Shown: positions 1 to 8,504 of the stretch, piece by piece
How the letters are laid out: every line of letters starts with the position of its first letter
Numbering within the stretch: the stretch's first letter is position 1
NCBI GenBank assembly: GCA_036655355.1
Contig: JAVVQG010000002.1
Coordinates: 62,001 to 126,000, forward strand
Length of the DNA stretch: 64,000 nt
Direction: 5' to 3'
Origin: JAUNSR01 sp036655355
Lineage (GTDB): Bacteria; Bacteroidota; Bacteroidia; Bacteroidales; JAUNSR01
Position numbers and translations under genes: made by a program
Notes under the pieces: generated by a model
The model's input: only the letters and a program-made list of their open reading frames with translations
What the model was told of the DNA's origin: nothing
The model's database searches: none

Positions 1-44
1 ACCAATGGAGATTGGTTGCCTTTATCTCCCCGAGGGGTTTTATT

Positions 45-1361
45 TTAATTGTTAAACAAGTTGTCACTTAAAGCTTGTAAAGCTCTTTTCTTATCTTCAG
101 CTTTTACAAGAAGAGAGATGTTGTAGTTGCTACCTCCGTAAGAAATCATTCTAACAGGAATGTTTTTAAGAGCAGCCATTACCTTCGATTCAAATCCAAG
201 GTTAGTCCATTCCAAATCACCCACCACACAGATAATCACCATGTCTTCATCAACACTTACCGTACCGAATTTTTTCAATTCATCCAATACTTCCGGCAAA
301 TGACGGGTATTATCGATTGTAAGGGAAACGCCCACTTCCGAAGTCGTTACCATGTCAACCGGAGTCTGATAAGTTTCGAAGATTTCGAATACCTTACGCA
401 TGAACCCATAAGCCATCAGCATACGACCCGATTTGATTTTAATCGATGTAATGCCATCTTTCGCTGCTACTGCTTTGATCTTTTTCAATTCTGTTTCATT
501 TGAAATTAACGTACCCGGAGCGCTAGGCTCCATTGTATTCAACAAACGAACCGGGATATTGTTAAGTTTAGCCGGTGTAATGCAAGTAGGGTGAAGGATT
601 TTCGCTCCGAAATAAGCCAGTTCTGCGGCTTCTTCAAAATGAAGTTGACGGATAGGGGAAGTACCTTCTACAAAACGGGGATCATTGTTATGCATACCGT
701 CGATATCAGTCCAGATCTGAATCTCCTCAGCTTTGATAGCCGCACCGATCAGAGATGCTGAATAATCGCTCCCACCACGTTGCAGGTTATCGATTTCGCC
801 ATAAGCATTGCGACAGATGTAACCCTGTGTGATGTAAATATCCTGGTTTGGATTCTGAGCCAGCAGCCCGGTAAGCTTTTCGCGGATATATACCGGATCC
901 GGTTCTGCATTTTTATCGGTACGGGCATATTCGAGTGCCGGAAGCAAAGATGATTTAACCCCTTTTTCAAGAAGATAAAGGTTTACCATTGCCGTTGACA
1001 TCAATTCTCCCTGAGCCAAAACCACTTTCTCTTCGAAAAGAGTAAACAGGTCTTTTGTAAATGAGCGGATGTAATCGAAATTAGATTTAATGATCTCCTT
1101 TGCCTGTTTCTTATATTCAGCAGTTGAATAAAGTTCTTCGATCGTCTCAAAATACTTTCGTTCCAAAGCATTAATGACTTCATTAGCACCTATCGGATTT
1201 TTCTTATATAAATAATCAGAAATCTCGACCAATGTATTTGTTGTTCCTGCCATTGCCGACAAAACCACAATTTTCTGTTCACCGTCAAGAATCAGGTTAA
1301 CTACTTCTTTCATTCTCTGTGCTGAACCCACAGATGTTCCACCAAACTTTAAAACTTTCAT
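45..1361 (-). CDS. lysC: Aspartate kinase (monofunctional aspartokinase)
   Basis: Phosphorylates aspartate to aspartyl phosphate, the first step toward lysine, threonine, methionine and diaminopimelate; cytoplasmic. The 438-residue protein opens with the kinase signature KFGGTSVG (residues 5-12), carries the amino-acid-kinase fold up to about residue 285, and ends with two ACT-type segments (about 300-435) where end-product inhibition usually acts. The length fits a monofunctional enzyme; no homoserine dehydrogenase domain is attached. In Bacteroidales this gene usually lies between an FtsE-like ATPase gene and lysA; the ATPase gene is present upstream, and lysA would lie beyond the left edge (inference). 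A TAnnTTTG box about 130 bp upstream suggests its own promoter and a roughly 120-nt leader. Confidence 0.95.
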   Translation of the reverse strand: MKVLKFGGTSVGSAQRMKEVVNLILDGEQKIVVLSAMAGTTNTLVEISDYLYKKNPIGANEVINALERKYFETIEELYSTAEYKKQAKEIIKSNFDYIRSFTKDLFTLFEEKVVLAQGELMSTAMVNLYLLEKGVKSSLLPALEYARTDKNAEPDPVYIREKLTGLLAQNPNQDIYITQGYICRNAYGEIDNLQRGGSDYSASLIGAAIKAEEIQIWTDIDGMHNNDPRFVEGTSPIRQLHFEEAAELAYFGAKILHPTCITPAKLNNIPVRLLNTMEPSAPGTLISNETELKKIKAVAAKDGITSIKIKSGRMLMAYGFMRKVFEIFETYQTPVDMVTTSEVGVSLTIDNTRHLPEVLDELKKFGTVSVDEDMVIICVVGDLEWTNLGFESKVMAALKNIPVRMISYGGSNYNISLLVKAEDKKRALQALSDNLFNN

Positions 1362-1489
1362 TTTTCGTTTTAATTAAAGAGTTTTTCTTATAATTTTAAG
1401 TTTGGGCGTCATTAGGGAGACCTTCCTCATCCACTGGCTGAATTATTCCGATTTTTACAAACGGCTATCTATTCAATGATTTTGAAAGG

Positions 1490-1497
1490 CAAAAATA
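1490..1497 (-). promoter_or_regulatory. Putative -7 box of the lysC promoter
   Basis: The minus strand reads TATTTTTG, matching the Bacteroidota -7 consensus TAnnTTTG. No clear -33 TTTG is seen at the usual spacing. If used, it would give a leader of about 120 nt in front of lysC. I found no convincing lysine-riboswitch architecture in that leader. Confidence 0.4.
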
Positions 1498-1525
1498 ATA
1501 TTTCCTCGCGCCAATTAAAGAAATT

Positions 1526-2236
1526 CTACACAAAAATTGCATTCTTTTCTTCTTTTTGTACAAAATCAACAGGTTGCACTTCCTCTATGCTTTGATTTTC
1601 GCACCGAATCACTCTTCCGGGATATTCACGGGTAAGGAGGTGATTGTGGGTGGACATGATTATGGTTGTACCCATTTTCGAGATATCATGCAACAGAGAA
1701 ACAATCATGGCTCCCGTTTCGGGATCAAGATTTCCCGTAGGTTCATCGGCCAGAATGATCTCAGGAGAATTCAGTAATGCACGCGCAATCACCACACGTT
1801 GCTGCTCCCCACCCGACAATTGATGAGGCATCTTGTATCCTTTATTGTGCATACCAACCTGACGCAGTACGGCATCCATCCTTTCCACAATCTCCTCTTT
1901 CCGTTTCCAACCTGTCGCACGTAAAACAAATTCAAGATTATCATTCACAGAACGGTCTGTCAACAACTGGAAATCTTGAAAAACGATTCCGATCTTTCTT
2001 CTCAGATAAGGGAGGTCTTTTTTTCGGAGTTTGACCAGATTGTAGTCGAGTACCGTAGCTTCTCCTCCAGCCAGAGGAATCTCGCCATACATTGTTTTCA
2101 AAAGGCTACTTTTACCCGAGCCCACTTTTCCGATCGCATAAATGAATTCGCCTTTGTGAATCTGCAAATCGACACCTTTCAATACGGTCAGTTCCTGACG
2201 TCGTATTGAAACGCCTTTATAATCTATTAGAATCAT
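1526..2236 (-). CDS. FtsE-like ABC transporter ATP-binding protein
   Basis: ATP-binding subunit of the FtsE/LolD-like class. It has Walker A GKVGSGKSS, the signature LSGGEQQR, Walker B ILADEPTGNLD, and the H-loop STHNH. In Bacteroidales this ATPase is annotated as FtsE, the partner of the membrane protein FtsX in divisome and peptidoglycan-hydrolase control, but no ftsX lies beside it here. I take the ATG at 2236 (MILIDYKG) as start rather than the upstream ATG at 2269, because ABC domains normally begin about ten residues before the first strand. It lies between the his genes and lysC on the same strand, a gene order I recall from other Bacteroidales. The assignment to FtsE rather than another small exporter ATPase is family-level. 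Confidence 0.8.
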   Translation of the reverse strand: MILIDYKGVSIRRQELTVLKGVDLQIHKGEFIYAIGKVGSGKSSLLKTMYGEIPLAGGEATVLDYNLVKLRKKDLPYLRRKIGIVFQDFQLLTDRSVNDNLEFVLRATGWKRKEEIVERMDAVLRQVGMHNKGYKMPHQLSGGEQQRVVIARALLNSPEIILADEPTGNLDPETGAMIVSLLHDISKMGTTIIMSTHNHLLTREYPGRVIRCENQSIEEVQPVDFVQKEEKNAIFV

Positions 2237-2282
2237 ACTATTTTGATAATGGATGATGAAAATACCCAAACTTCCCCTGCGT

Positions 2283-2312
2283 TAAGAAAAGGTGCAATAA
2301 GAAAAGGTGCAA
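2283..2312. repeat. 15-bp tandem duplication
   Basis: The unit TAAGAAAAGGTGCAA occurs twice in direct succession (2283-2297 and 2298-2312), in the gap between hisIE and the FtsE-like gene. It is probably a slippage duplication; no function is evident. Confidence 0.8.
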
Positions 2313-2334
2313 AAGGAAGTCGGTGTACCTACGC

Positions 2335-2928
2335 TTAATGATGTCTTTTCATCAATTCCCTTGCCAGGTCTTCGATGCGATATCCTTTTGAGGTAAGCAA
2401 TACAATCAGGTGATACATCAGATCGGAAGCTTCATAAATCATTCTTTCGTCTGTACCGTTTGTAGCCTCGATCACAGTCTCTACCGCTTCCTCTCCCACT
2501 TTCTGAGCCATTCGGTTCAAACCTTTCTGGAACAAAGTGGTGGTATAAGAGCCTTCGGGCATCTCCTGATGACGTTTCTCAATAAAATCCTGGAGGTATT
2601 TAAAGAACATGATATCTTCCTGATTCTTTTCGTCAAAGCAGGTATCGGCACCCGTATGGCAAACCGGTCCAACCGGATTCACCTTTATCAATAAGGTATC
2701 CTGATCACAATCGATGGCGATTGAAACTACATTTAGAAAATTCCCACTCTTTTCGCCTTTCGTCCACAAGCGATTCTTTGAACGTGAGAAGAAAGTCACT
2801 TTGCCTGATTCCTGTGTTTCTTTGAATGCTTCTTCATTCATAAAACCCAACATCAAAACCTTCGCGGTTTTATTATCCTGAATGATAGCGGGAATTAAAC
2901 CGCCCATCTTTGCAAAATCTATATTCAT
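2335..2928 (-). CDS. hisIE: Bifunctional phosphoribosyl-AMP cyclohydrolase / phosphoribosyl-ATP pyrophosphatase
   Basis: Carries out steps 2 and 3 of histidine biosynthesis. The N-terminal HisI half (about 1-110) has the metal-binding region with CHTGADTCF. The C-terminal HisE half (about 115-197) has the MazG-like helix GEEAVETVIEA. The chosen start is the ATG at 2928 (MNIDFAKMGG), giving 197 residues, the usual size for Bacteroidales HisIE. The longer frame to 2973 would overlap the end of hisF. It follows hisF by 13 bp and is the last his gene of the run hisH-hisA-hisF-hisIE. Confidence 0.95.
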   Translation of the reverse strand: MNIDFAKMGGLIPAIIQDNKTAKVLMLGFMNEEAFKETQESGKVTFFSRSKNRLWTKGEKSGNFLNVVSIAIDCDQDTLLIKVNPVGPVCHTGADTCFDEKNQEDIMFFKYLQDFIEKRHQEMPEGSYTTTLFQKGLNRMAQKVGEEAVETVIEATNGTDERMIYEASDLMYHLIVLLTSKGYRIEDLARELMKRHH

Positions 2929-2941
2929 AGCTCTTTGTATT

Positions 2942-3697
2942 TTATTTACGTACACAAATTCCGTTTTCTGCAAGGTATTGTTTTAAGTCATGCACGGGTA
3001 TCTCGCCAAAATGAAAAACACTTGCGGCAAGAGCAGCATCTGCTTTACCCTTTACGAAAGCATCCAGGAAGTGCTCTTTCGTACCTGCGCCTCCCGATGC
3101 GATCACGGGGATGCGAAGTGATTCGTGCAATCGGAACAAAGCTTCATTGGCATAACCCTGTTTGACGCCATCGTGACTCATACTGGTAAAAAGGATCTCG
3201 CCCGCTCCCCGTTCCTGAGCTTCTTTCGCCCATTCAAAAAGGGTACGGTCAGAGGACAAACGGCCTCCGTTCAGATAACAGCGCCATGCATTCTCTTCCC
3301 AATTTGCATCGATCGCCACCACACAAACCTGATCGCCGAAATGAGTTGCAATATCGGATATAAGCACGGGATTTCTCAACGCCGAGGAGTTGAGAGAGAC
3401 TTTATCCGCGCCAGCATTCAACAAACGATCCACATCGGCCAGCGTATTGATACCTCCCCCTACGGTGAAGGGTATGTTGACCTGTGCAGCCACCTTCTTT
3501 ACAAGATCGGTAAAGGTAGTTCGCCCTTCATGCGAAGCGGTTATATCAAGATAGACCAACTCGTCAGCTCCCTGAAGACTGTATTGACGACCTAATTCTA
3601 CGGGATCACCCGCATCGCGGAAATTTACAAAATTAATCCCTTTAACCGTTTTCCCGTCTTTAACATCCAGACAGGGAATTATTCTCTTTGCTAACAT
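2942..3697 (-). CDS. hisF: Imidazole glycerol phosphate synthase, cyclase subunit
   Basis: Forms the synthase with HisH, using ammonia from HisH to produce imidazole glycerol phosphate and AICAR. The 251-residue TIM barrel starts MLAKRIIPCLDVKDGKTVKG, containing the catalytic Asp near residue 11, and has the second catalytic Asp in VVAIDAN (about residue 130). Phosphate-binding glycines are in the GGG and SGGAG loops. It is preceded by hisA with a 12-bp gap and is full length. Confidence 0.96.
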   Translation of the reverse strand: MLAKRIIPCLDVKDGKTVKGINFVNFRDAGDPVELGRQYSLQGADELVYLDITASHEGRTTFTDLVKKVAAQVNIPFTVGGGINTLADVDRLLNAGADKVSLNSSALRNPVLISDIATHFGDQVCVVAIDANWEENAWRCYLNGGRLSSDRTLFEWAKEAQERGAGEILFTSMSHDGVKQGYANEALFRLHESLRIPVIASGGAGTKEHFLDAFVKGKADAALAASVFHFGEIPVHDLKQYLAENGICVRK

Positions 3698-3709
3698 CTG
3701 TATCTCTTT

Positions 3710-4447
3710 TTATTCCCGATTCGCTCCGTCGATAAAACGAATCAGATCTTTCAGTTGTATGCGCCCCTCATAAATCGCTTTTCCAAAAATAACGGCCGGA
3801 ACGTTCGCCTCGTTCAATCGTTCAATATCCGCCAGGGAACTAACTCCGCCGCTTGCGATCAAAAATAATCCCGGAATCCGATCCATCATCTCTTGATAAA
3901 GTTCAACAGCAGGACCTTGCAACATTCCATCGCGATCAATATCGGTACTGATCACCTTGATGATTCCTTTTTTGTGATAATCAGAAATAAAGCCGTCCCA
4001 GGTGATATCCGTATCTTCCAACCATCCGCTTACGGCTATGTTTGAACCTTTTACATCGGCTCCCAAGATAATCTTTTCGGGACCATACCGATGAATCCAA
4101 CTGGTAAACAATTCGGGATTCTTTACCGCGACACTTCCACCCGTGATCATCTGGGCACCTGAATTAAAGGCGATATCCAGGTCGGAGTCTGCTTTCAGTC
4201 CCCCTCCGAAATCTATTAGGAGAGACGTTTTGGACGCGATTCGCTCCAAAACGCGCCAATTGACAATGTGATTGGCCTTCGCACCGTCTAAATCCACCAA
4301 ATGAAGCCGATGGAGTCCGTGAGCCTCAAACTCGAGAGCCACTTCCAAAGGGTCTTCATTATAGATAGTCTTTCGTGAGTAATCTCCTTGCGAAAGTCTC
4401 ACACATTTCCCGTCGATGATATCAATAGCCGGAATCAATTCAATCAT
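3710..4447 (-). CDS. hisA: ProFAR isomerase (phosphoribosylformimino-AICAR-P isomerase)
   Basis: Catalyses the Amadori rearrangement before the HisF/HisH step. It is a 245-residue TIM-barrel paralogue of HisF. The N-terminal motif PAIDIIDGKCVRL carries the catalytic Asp, and DFGGGLK and SGGVSS are phosphate-binding loops. Its start codon overlaps the hisH stop by four bases (translational coupling). Full length. Confidence 0.96.
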   Translation of the reverse strand: MIELIPAIDIIDGKCVRLSQGDYSRKTIYNEDPLEVALEFEAHGLHRLHLVDLDGAKANHIVNWRVLERIASKTSLLIDFGGGLKADSDLDIAFNSGAQMITGGSVAVKNPELFTSWIHRYGPEKIILGADVKGSNIAVSGWLEDTDITWDGFISDYHKKGIIKVISTDIDRDGMLQGPAVELYQEMMDRIPGLFLIASGGVSSLADIERLNEANVPAVIFGKAIYEGRIQLKDLIRFIDGANRE

Positions 4448-5034
4448 ATCTCAAAAAAGTTACGTAAGATTTGTTCTCCTAACTCCCCGCTTTTTTCAGC
4501 ATGAAATTGGGTAGCATAAAAATTATCTTTCTGTAAAGCAGCACTGAAAGGCTGAATATAGTTGGTTGTGGCGACTGTAAATTCATTCACGGGAACATAA
4601 TAGCTATGCACATAGTAAACGAAATCGTCGTTCATTTGATTTGTAAACAAATCCCCACCGACATTCTCCAGCTGATTCCATCCCATATGAGGAACTTTCA
4701 GGGAGGAATCCGGTGCAACGAAACGTTTTACGGGGACGTCAAAAATACCCAGACAATCTACATCTCCCTCTTCGGAATGGCGACACATCAACTGCATTCC
4801 GATACAAATACCGAGTACCGGTTGCTTGAGATTACGGATTACCTCATCCAATCGGTTCGCTTTGAGATATTCCATTGTGGAACGTGCTTCTCCTACTCCC
4901 GGAAAAATCACCTTGTCCGCTGCACATAACACCTCTTTATCATCGGTAATGATCGGAGTTATCCCCACACGCTTTAATGCACATTCTACAGAGTAGATAT
5001 TTCCCGCATTGTATTTAACGATCGCTACTTTCAT
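4444..5034 (-). CDS. hisH: Imidazole glycerol phosphate synthase, glutaminase subunit
   Basis: Class I glutamine amidotransferase that hydrolyses glutamine and channels ammonia to HisF. The nucleophile Cys is in GICIGMQ (about residue 77), and the His-Glu pair is in QFHAEKSG near the C-terminus. At 196 residues it is full length. It is first in the compact his run and sits 11 bp downstream of the TlpA-like gene, so the two are probably co-transcribed. Confidence 0.96.
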   Translation of the reverse strand: MKVAIVKYNAGNIYSVECALKRVGITPIITDDKEVLCAADKVIFPGVGEARSTMEYLKANRLDEVIRNLKQPVLGICIGMQLMCRHSEEGDVDCLGIFDVPVKRFVAPDSSLKVPHMGWNQLENVGGDLFTNQMNDDFVYYVHSYYVPVNEFTVATTNYIQPFSAALQKDNFYATQFHAEKSGELGEQILRNFFEI

Positions 5035-5045
5035 TGCAATTGCAT

Positions 5046-5651
5046 TTATTCCTGAAGCATTTTATCAATCAGAGCAGTCATACTTTTAAACTCCTCCTCC
5101 TTGAATTTACGGGTAAGCATAACGATTTTGCCCGTTTTATCAATAATCACGTTTCTGGTAATACCGGCATTACGCTCTGCGAATAGTGCAAAAATGTCTG
5201 CATTCGGATCTAATCCCATCGGATAGGTTACCCCCGTCTGTTCTGCAAATTTCACCACTGTTTCAAGCGGCTCATCGCGGTCAATGCCGAATAATGCGAA
5301 ATTAGGGTTTTCTTTGTGTTTGTTCCAGATATCCGATTCGATAAACGGCATCTCTTTTCGACAAATCGAACACCAACTTGCAGTAAACTGGAGCATCACC
5401 ACCTTTCCGCGCTGTTCCGAGAGTTTCACGACTTCGCCATTGGTCAACTTCATCGTAAAATCCGGAGCCATCTGTCCAACTCGCACAATATATCCTTCAT
5501 TCTGCTCAACAGGAGTCTGTGCCACCGTATCTTTAACAGCTGTTTCTGCTGCCGTATGATTTGCTTCTTTCTTCTGTGCAGGTTGACAACTTGATACCAT
5601 TAACATCCCCAATGCAGGAATAATCACGTTCTTTAATTTACAGTTCTTCAT
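5046..5651 (-). CDS. TlpA/ResA-type thioredoxin-fold lipoprotein
   Basis: Periplasm-facing thiol-disulfide protein anchored as a lipoprotein. The N-terminus has a signal with lipobox MVSSC, then an Ala/Thr/Glu-rich linker to about residue 60. A peroxiredoxin/TlpA fold follows with the redox motif WCSICRKE. The start is put at the ATG at 5651 because a TAnnTTTG box at 5699-5706 would place transcription initiation only about 14 nt before the alternative ATG at 5678, while 5651 gives a normal signal peptide. Being first in the same run as the his genes is notable; no functional link to histidine synthesis is known to me. Confidence 0.85.
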   Translation of the reverse strand: MKNCKLKNVIIPALGMLMVSSCQPAQKKEANHTAAETAVKDTVAQTPVEQNEGYIVRVGQMAPDFTMKLTNGEVVKLSEQRGKVVMLQFTASWCSICRKEMPFIESDIWNKHKENPNFALFGIDRDEPLETVVKFAEQTGVTYPMGLDPNADIFALFAERNAGITRNVIIDKTGKIVMLTRKFKEEEFKSMTALIDKMLQE

Positions 5652-5698
5652 CTTTATATCTTTAATCGAGTATGTCATACTTTAAGTGAGCTATTTGG

Positions 5699-5706
5699 CA
5701 AATATA
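5699..5706 (-). promoter_or_regulatory. Putative -7 box for the tlpA-his run
   Basis: The minus strand reads TATATTTG, a perfect Bacteroidota -7 match. The region about 20 bp upstream is T-rich without an exact TTTG. It would drive the TlpA-like gene and probably the his genes behind it. Confidence 0.5.
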
Positions 5707-5829
5707 GTGATTAAGCTTAATAAAAAGCACCCAATTTTGTAACATATTGCTTTTCAGAACAGTTAACGAAACACAGAATAGATCAGCGTGAATTAAATTC
5801 TAAAAATTAGTGAAAATAGATCGTCATCT

Positions 5830-5860
5830 ATTGCAGATTCAAAAAAAGCGTGTACTTTTG
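5830..5860 (+). promoter_or_regulatory. Promoter of the first tRNA-Asp gene
   Basis: An ATTG element (5830-5833) is followed after 19 bp by TACTTTTG (5853-5860), a good match to the Bacteroidota TTTG-N19-21-TAnnTTTG promoter. The tRNA starts 41 bp further on, after a leader that could form an ATCGGG/CCCGAT stem. Confidence 0.65.
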
Positions 5861-5901
5861 CAATGCAATCGGGAAACAAAGCCCGATAAGCAACCCAAAA
5901 C

Positions 5902-5975
5902 GGTGTGGTAGTTCAGCTGGTTAGAATACCTGCCTGTCACGCAGGGGGTCGCGGGTTCGAGTCCCGTCCATACCG
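5902..5975 (+). tRNA. tRNA-Asp (GTC), copy 1
   Basis: A 74-nt cloverleaf. The acceptor GGTGTGG pairs with CCATACC with one G-T pair. The anticodon stem CCTGC/GCAGG holds loop CTGTCAC with anticodon GTC, and the T-arm contains GGGTTCGAGTCCC. The discriminator is G and CCA is not encoded. A second copy with the same mature sequence is at 22690. Confidence 0.95.
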
Positions 5976-5980
5976 CAACA

Positions 5981-6013
5981 AAGCCTCGGAATCGAAAGAT
6001 TTCGGGGCTTTTT
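5981..6013 (+). terminator. Terminator of tRNA-Asp copy 1
   Basis: The stem AAGCCTCGGAATC / GATTTCGGGGCTT around a GAAA tetraloop is followed by a T-run. Almost the same hairpin follows the second tRNA copy. Confidence 0.85.
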
Positions 6014-6256
6014 GATTTGTATATTGCCTGTTTTTAATGGCTCAAGTAAAATATTGGCTCAAGCAAAATATCCGGTTGTTTATAGCTTTATCGAAAAAAG
6101 AGATTGCCCCTCTCCGGAAATTATGACGATCACCTACCCTGCTTCTTCCATCCTACTCAAAAAAATATTCTGATGCGAAAGAAAAATACGATATCGCAAT
6201 AGGGGTATTTCAGAAAAACTGCGTTATAGGGATAAATCAACCTTTTAATTTGTTTT

Positions 6257-7528
6257 ATGAGTATAAAAAAAATCATCTTTCTGATTGCTGTTACTCTAGG
6301 CAGCATCATCTCCCTTTCATCCTGTTCGAAAGAGTCATCCGAAGAACATTTGCCTGAAATAAACAAGAAAGTCTTAAAGGAGATTCGAATTAAGACTCTT
6401 CCCGAAAAACTTATCTATACGCTTGAAGAGGATCTTAATATTGATAAAATGGTAGTGGAAGGTGTTTATGACGACAATTCTGTTTCGGAAATTAAAATTC
6501 GAAAAGAAGATATCAGTGGTTTTAGCTCCGAAACGGCTATTGAGAAACTGCCGCTTACCCTTACCATCCAAAAACAGAAAGCTTCATTTGAAATTCAAGT
6601 TTTGCCACTTCGGGTCAAAGAGGGAGTTCTGCTTAAGATTGAAGGAGAAATAAAAGAGCTTACCCTACCCTCTTCCGTAAAAGCTATCGGTGATAAAGTT
6701 TTCTACAACAACAATAAAATTGAAACCGTTATCTTGAACGAAGGTGTCACTTCGATCGGAGAACTAGCTTTCGCATGGTCCGGAATCAAATCGGTCATAT
6801 TCCCTAAATCGCTGGAACATATTGGAGAGGCGGCCTTTTATTCTTGCAACGCATTGCAAGTAGCCGACTTAAAAAACACACGCCTTACAGTTATTGAAAA
6901 TGAAGTGTTTACACTTAGTGGAATAAAAGAATTGTCACTCCCTGAATCACTGAAAAGAATCAAAAGTCAGGCATTTATGAATACGGAGAATTTATCTGAA
7001 ATCATACTTCCCAGACATTTGGAAGCGATTGAAATTGAGGCATTTCGCGAATCAGGATGTCGCACAATCCAATTACCGAACAACCTTAAAAGCATCGAGA
7101 GTAGAGCCTTTTATCTCGCCCCGAACCTTGAACGGGCCGAGACCTATGGCGAGTATTACCCTGACAACAATTTCAATCAGGCTCGTAGAATGGATAATTC
7201 CTGTTTTGAAAGATGTCCCAAACTCACTTTTCTTTCAATACCCGACGGAATAGAAGCTATCGGACAAAGCATCCTTAACAGTAGCCCGAACGTTCACGAA
7301 CTAATCATCCCGGCATCGGTCAGAGAAATCAGCTTCTCTGCATTCGGATATTCGGGACTAAAAGAGGTGGAAGTGAAAGCCACAACCCCACCCGTTGCAA
7401 ATACGATACACGGACAATGGTACGGTTTCCCATCTAACATCCTTTCGATAAAAGTACCCACAACCGCAGTCGATGCTTACAAGAATGCTTCCGGATGGAG
7501 TGAGTTCTCCGCCTCTATCTCTGATTAA
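6257..7528 (+). CDS. BspA-type leucine-rich-repeat lipoprotein
   Basis: Cell-surface or outer-membrane lipoprotein with lipobox SLSSC at about residues 19-23. Residues 40-130 form a short beta-rich region of uncertain fold. From about residue 130 to 400 the protein consists of LRR_5 (BspA) repeats, recognisable from recurring LPSSVKAIGDKVFY-like and LPESLKRIKSQAF-like units. BspA-family proteins are known for adhesion to fibronectin, fibrinogen and other bacteria, but many are of unknown function. The gene lies between a tRNA and two small secreted-protein genes, an arrangement suggesting an accessory locus. The start at 6257 is supported by the signal peptide that follows at once. Confidence 0.85.
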   Translation: MSIKKIIFLIAVTLGSIISLSSCSKESSEEHLPEINKKVLKEIRIKTLPEKLIYTLEEDLNIDKMVVEGVYDDNSVSEIKIRKEDISGFSSETAIEKLPLTLTIQKQKASFEIQVLPLRVKEGVLLKIEGEIKELTLPSSVKAIGDKVFYNNNKIETVILNEGVTSIGELAFAWSGIKSVIFPKSLEHIGEAAFYSCNALQVADLKNTRLTVIENEVFTLSGIKELSLPESLKRIKSQAFMNTENLSEIILPRHLEAIEIEAFRESGCRTIQLPNNLKSIESRAFYLAPNLERAETYGEYYPDNNFNQARRMDNSCFERCPKLTFLSIPDGIEAIGQSILNSSPNVHELIIPASVREISFSAFGYSGLKEVEVKATTPPVANTIHGQWYGFPSNILSIKVPTTAVDAYKNASGWSEFSASISD

Positions 7529-7600
7529 CCCGGAGATCAATAAGCAGAAGATATGAAATCGCCACAGGTCGCCTCATGACCTTTGTGCGGTTACCTCTCA

Positions 7601-8008
7601 ATGAGTCTCCACAACCACCAAGATTCAATTGTATTACAAAGAGAAAAGCCGCTTTCGATACATGATTTTGAAGGGAAGTATTTCCTTTCACCCATTTCGG
7701 AAGAGAATAACGGATTTACACAATACGTAGATATCCGTTCCGACAATCAAGAGAGACCGAATGTATGGTTCGCCTCTTCGGATGCCAAAGGAGAAACGAT
7801 TTTCTCTGCACGTGGACATATCATAAACAATCAGATAGAGATCGCTCTTTCCGAAATAAATAAAAATATGAACTCCACGATGGTTATTCGTTTTGTCGGA
7901 GACAACCTACTTGAAGTATCTACCGCTGATTTTGACAACAGATATGATTTAAATTATTTCTGCCGTGGAGGAGGTTCTCTGGCAGGAGAATATATAAAAC
8001 AGAAATAA
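7601..8008 (+). CDS. Hypothetical protein, possible 5'-degraded gene
   Basis: I do not recognise the family. The frame opens just after a TGA at 7577; a TTG at 7583 or the ATG at 7601 are the only nearby starts. The 135-residue product is beta-rich, with a lipocalin-like pattern (a GKYFL strand near the start and a GEYIKQK end). Unlike both neighbours it has no signal peptide or lipobox. Either it is cytoplasmic or its signal-peptide part was lost by frameshift upstream. It ends 11 bp before the next lipoprotein gene, so the two are likely co-transcribed. Confidence 0.55.
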   Translation: MSLHNHQDSIVLQREKPLSIHDFEGKYFLSPISEENNGFTQYVDIRSDNQERPNVWFASSDAKGETIFSARGHIINNQIEIALSEINKNMNSTMVIRFVGDNLLEVSTADFDNRYDLNYFCRGGGSLAGEYIKQK

Positions 8009-8019
8009 AATATAGACGT

Positions 8020-8448
8020 ATGAAAAAATTATTCATTTTAATGATCTCCTTCGGAGCATTGTTTGCAAGTTGTAACAAAGAAAACGATGAAGTGTTGGCC
8101 TCTAAAGATGTAACTTATGAAACCGAATTTGAAGAAATTACAGGTAATTCCACCCTATTCATAAAAGGGGAGTATACTGACAAAGATGGAAAAACGGTGA
8201 AAATCGATGAACCATTGCCATTTAAGTTAACGCTAAAAGATGTTCCGGCAAACCTAAAATGCAAGTTTAAGGGATACATATTCTCTATTAAAGCGAATGA
8301 AATCAAAGGTGTGGTTCGAATGAGCACCTCTAACTCAAAGCAGAATCTGTACCGGGGAAGAAAACAAATCAATATCTCAACCGATGCCTCTTTGGGATTC
8401 ACTTCGGAGGAACTGAAAGCAAAAACGAATTTTGATTTCAGTGAATAA
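8020..8448 (+). CDS. Small hypothetical lipoprotein
   Basis: A 142-residue protein with a clear lipoprotein signal (lipobox LFASC, Cys about residue 18). The remainder is beta-rich, Lys/Glu-rich and lacks Cys apart from one internal residue. No family is recognised. It follows the preceding hypothetical gene by 11 bp and converges on the TonB receptor gene behind it. Confidence 0.75.
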   Translation: MKKLFILMISFGALFASCNKENDEVLASKDVTYETEFEEITGNSTLFIKGEYTDKDGKTVKIDEPLPFKLTLKDVPANLKCKFKGYIFSIKANEIKGVVRMSTSNSKQNLYRGRKQINISTDASLGFTSEELKAKTNFDFSE

Positions 8449-8504
8449 AAAGGTTCTTTTTTTCTATATAAGCAAGTGATTATTTAGGTATATATTCTCC
8501 GAAC

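Noticed and set aside
1362..1490. Lysine riboswitch in the aspartokinase leader
   Set aside because: About 120 nt without the long multi-helix junction of a lysine riboswitch; no conserved core was recognised.
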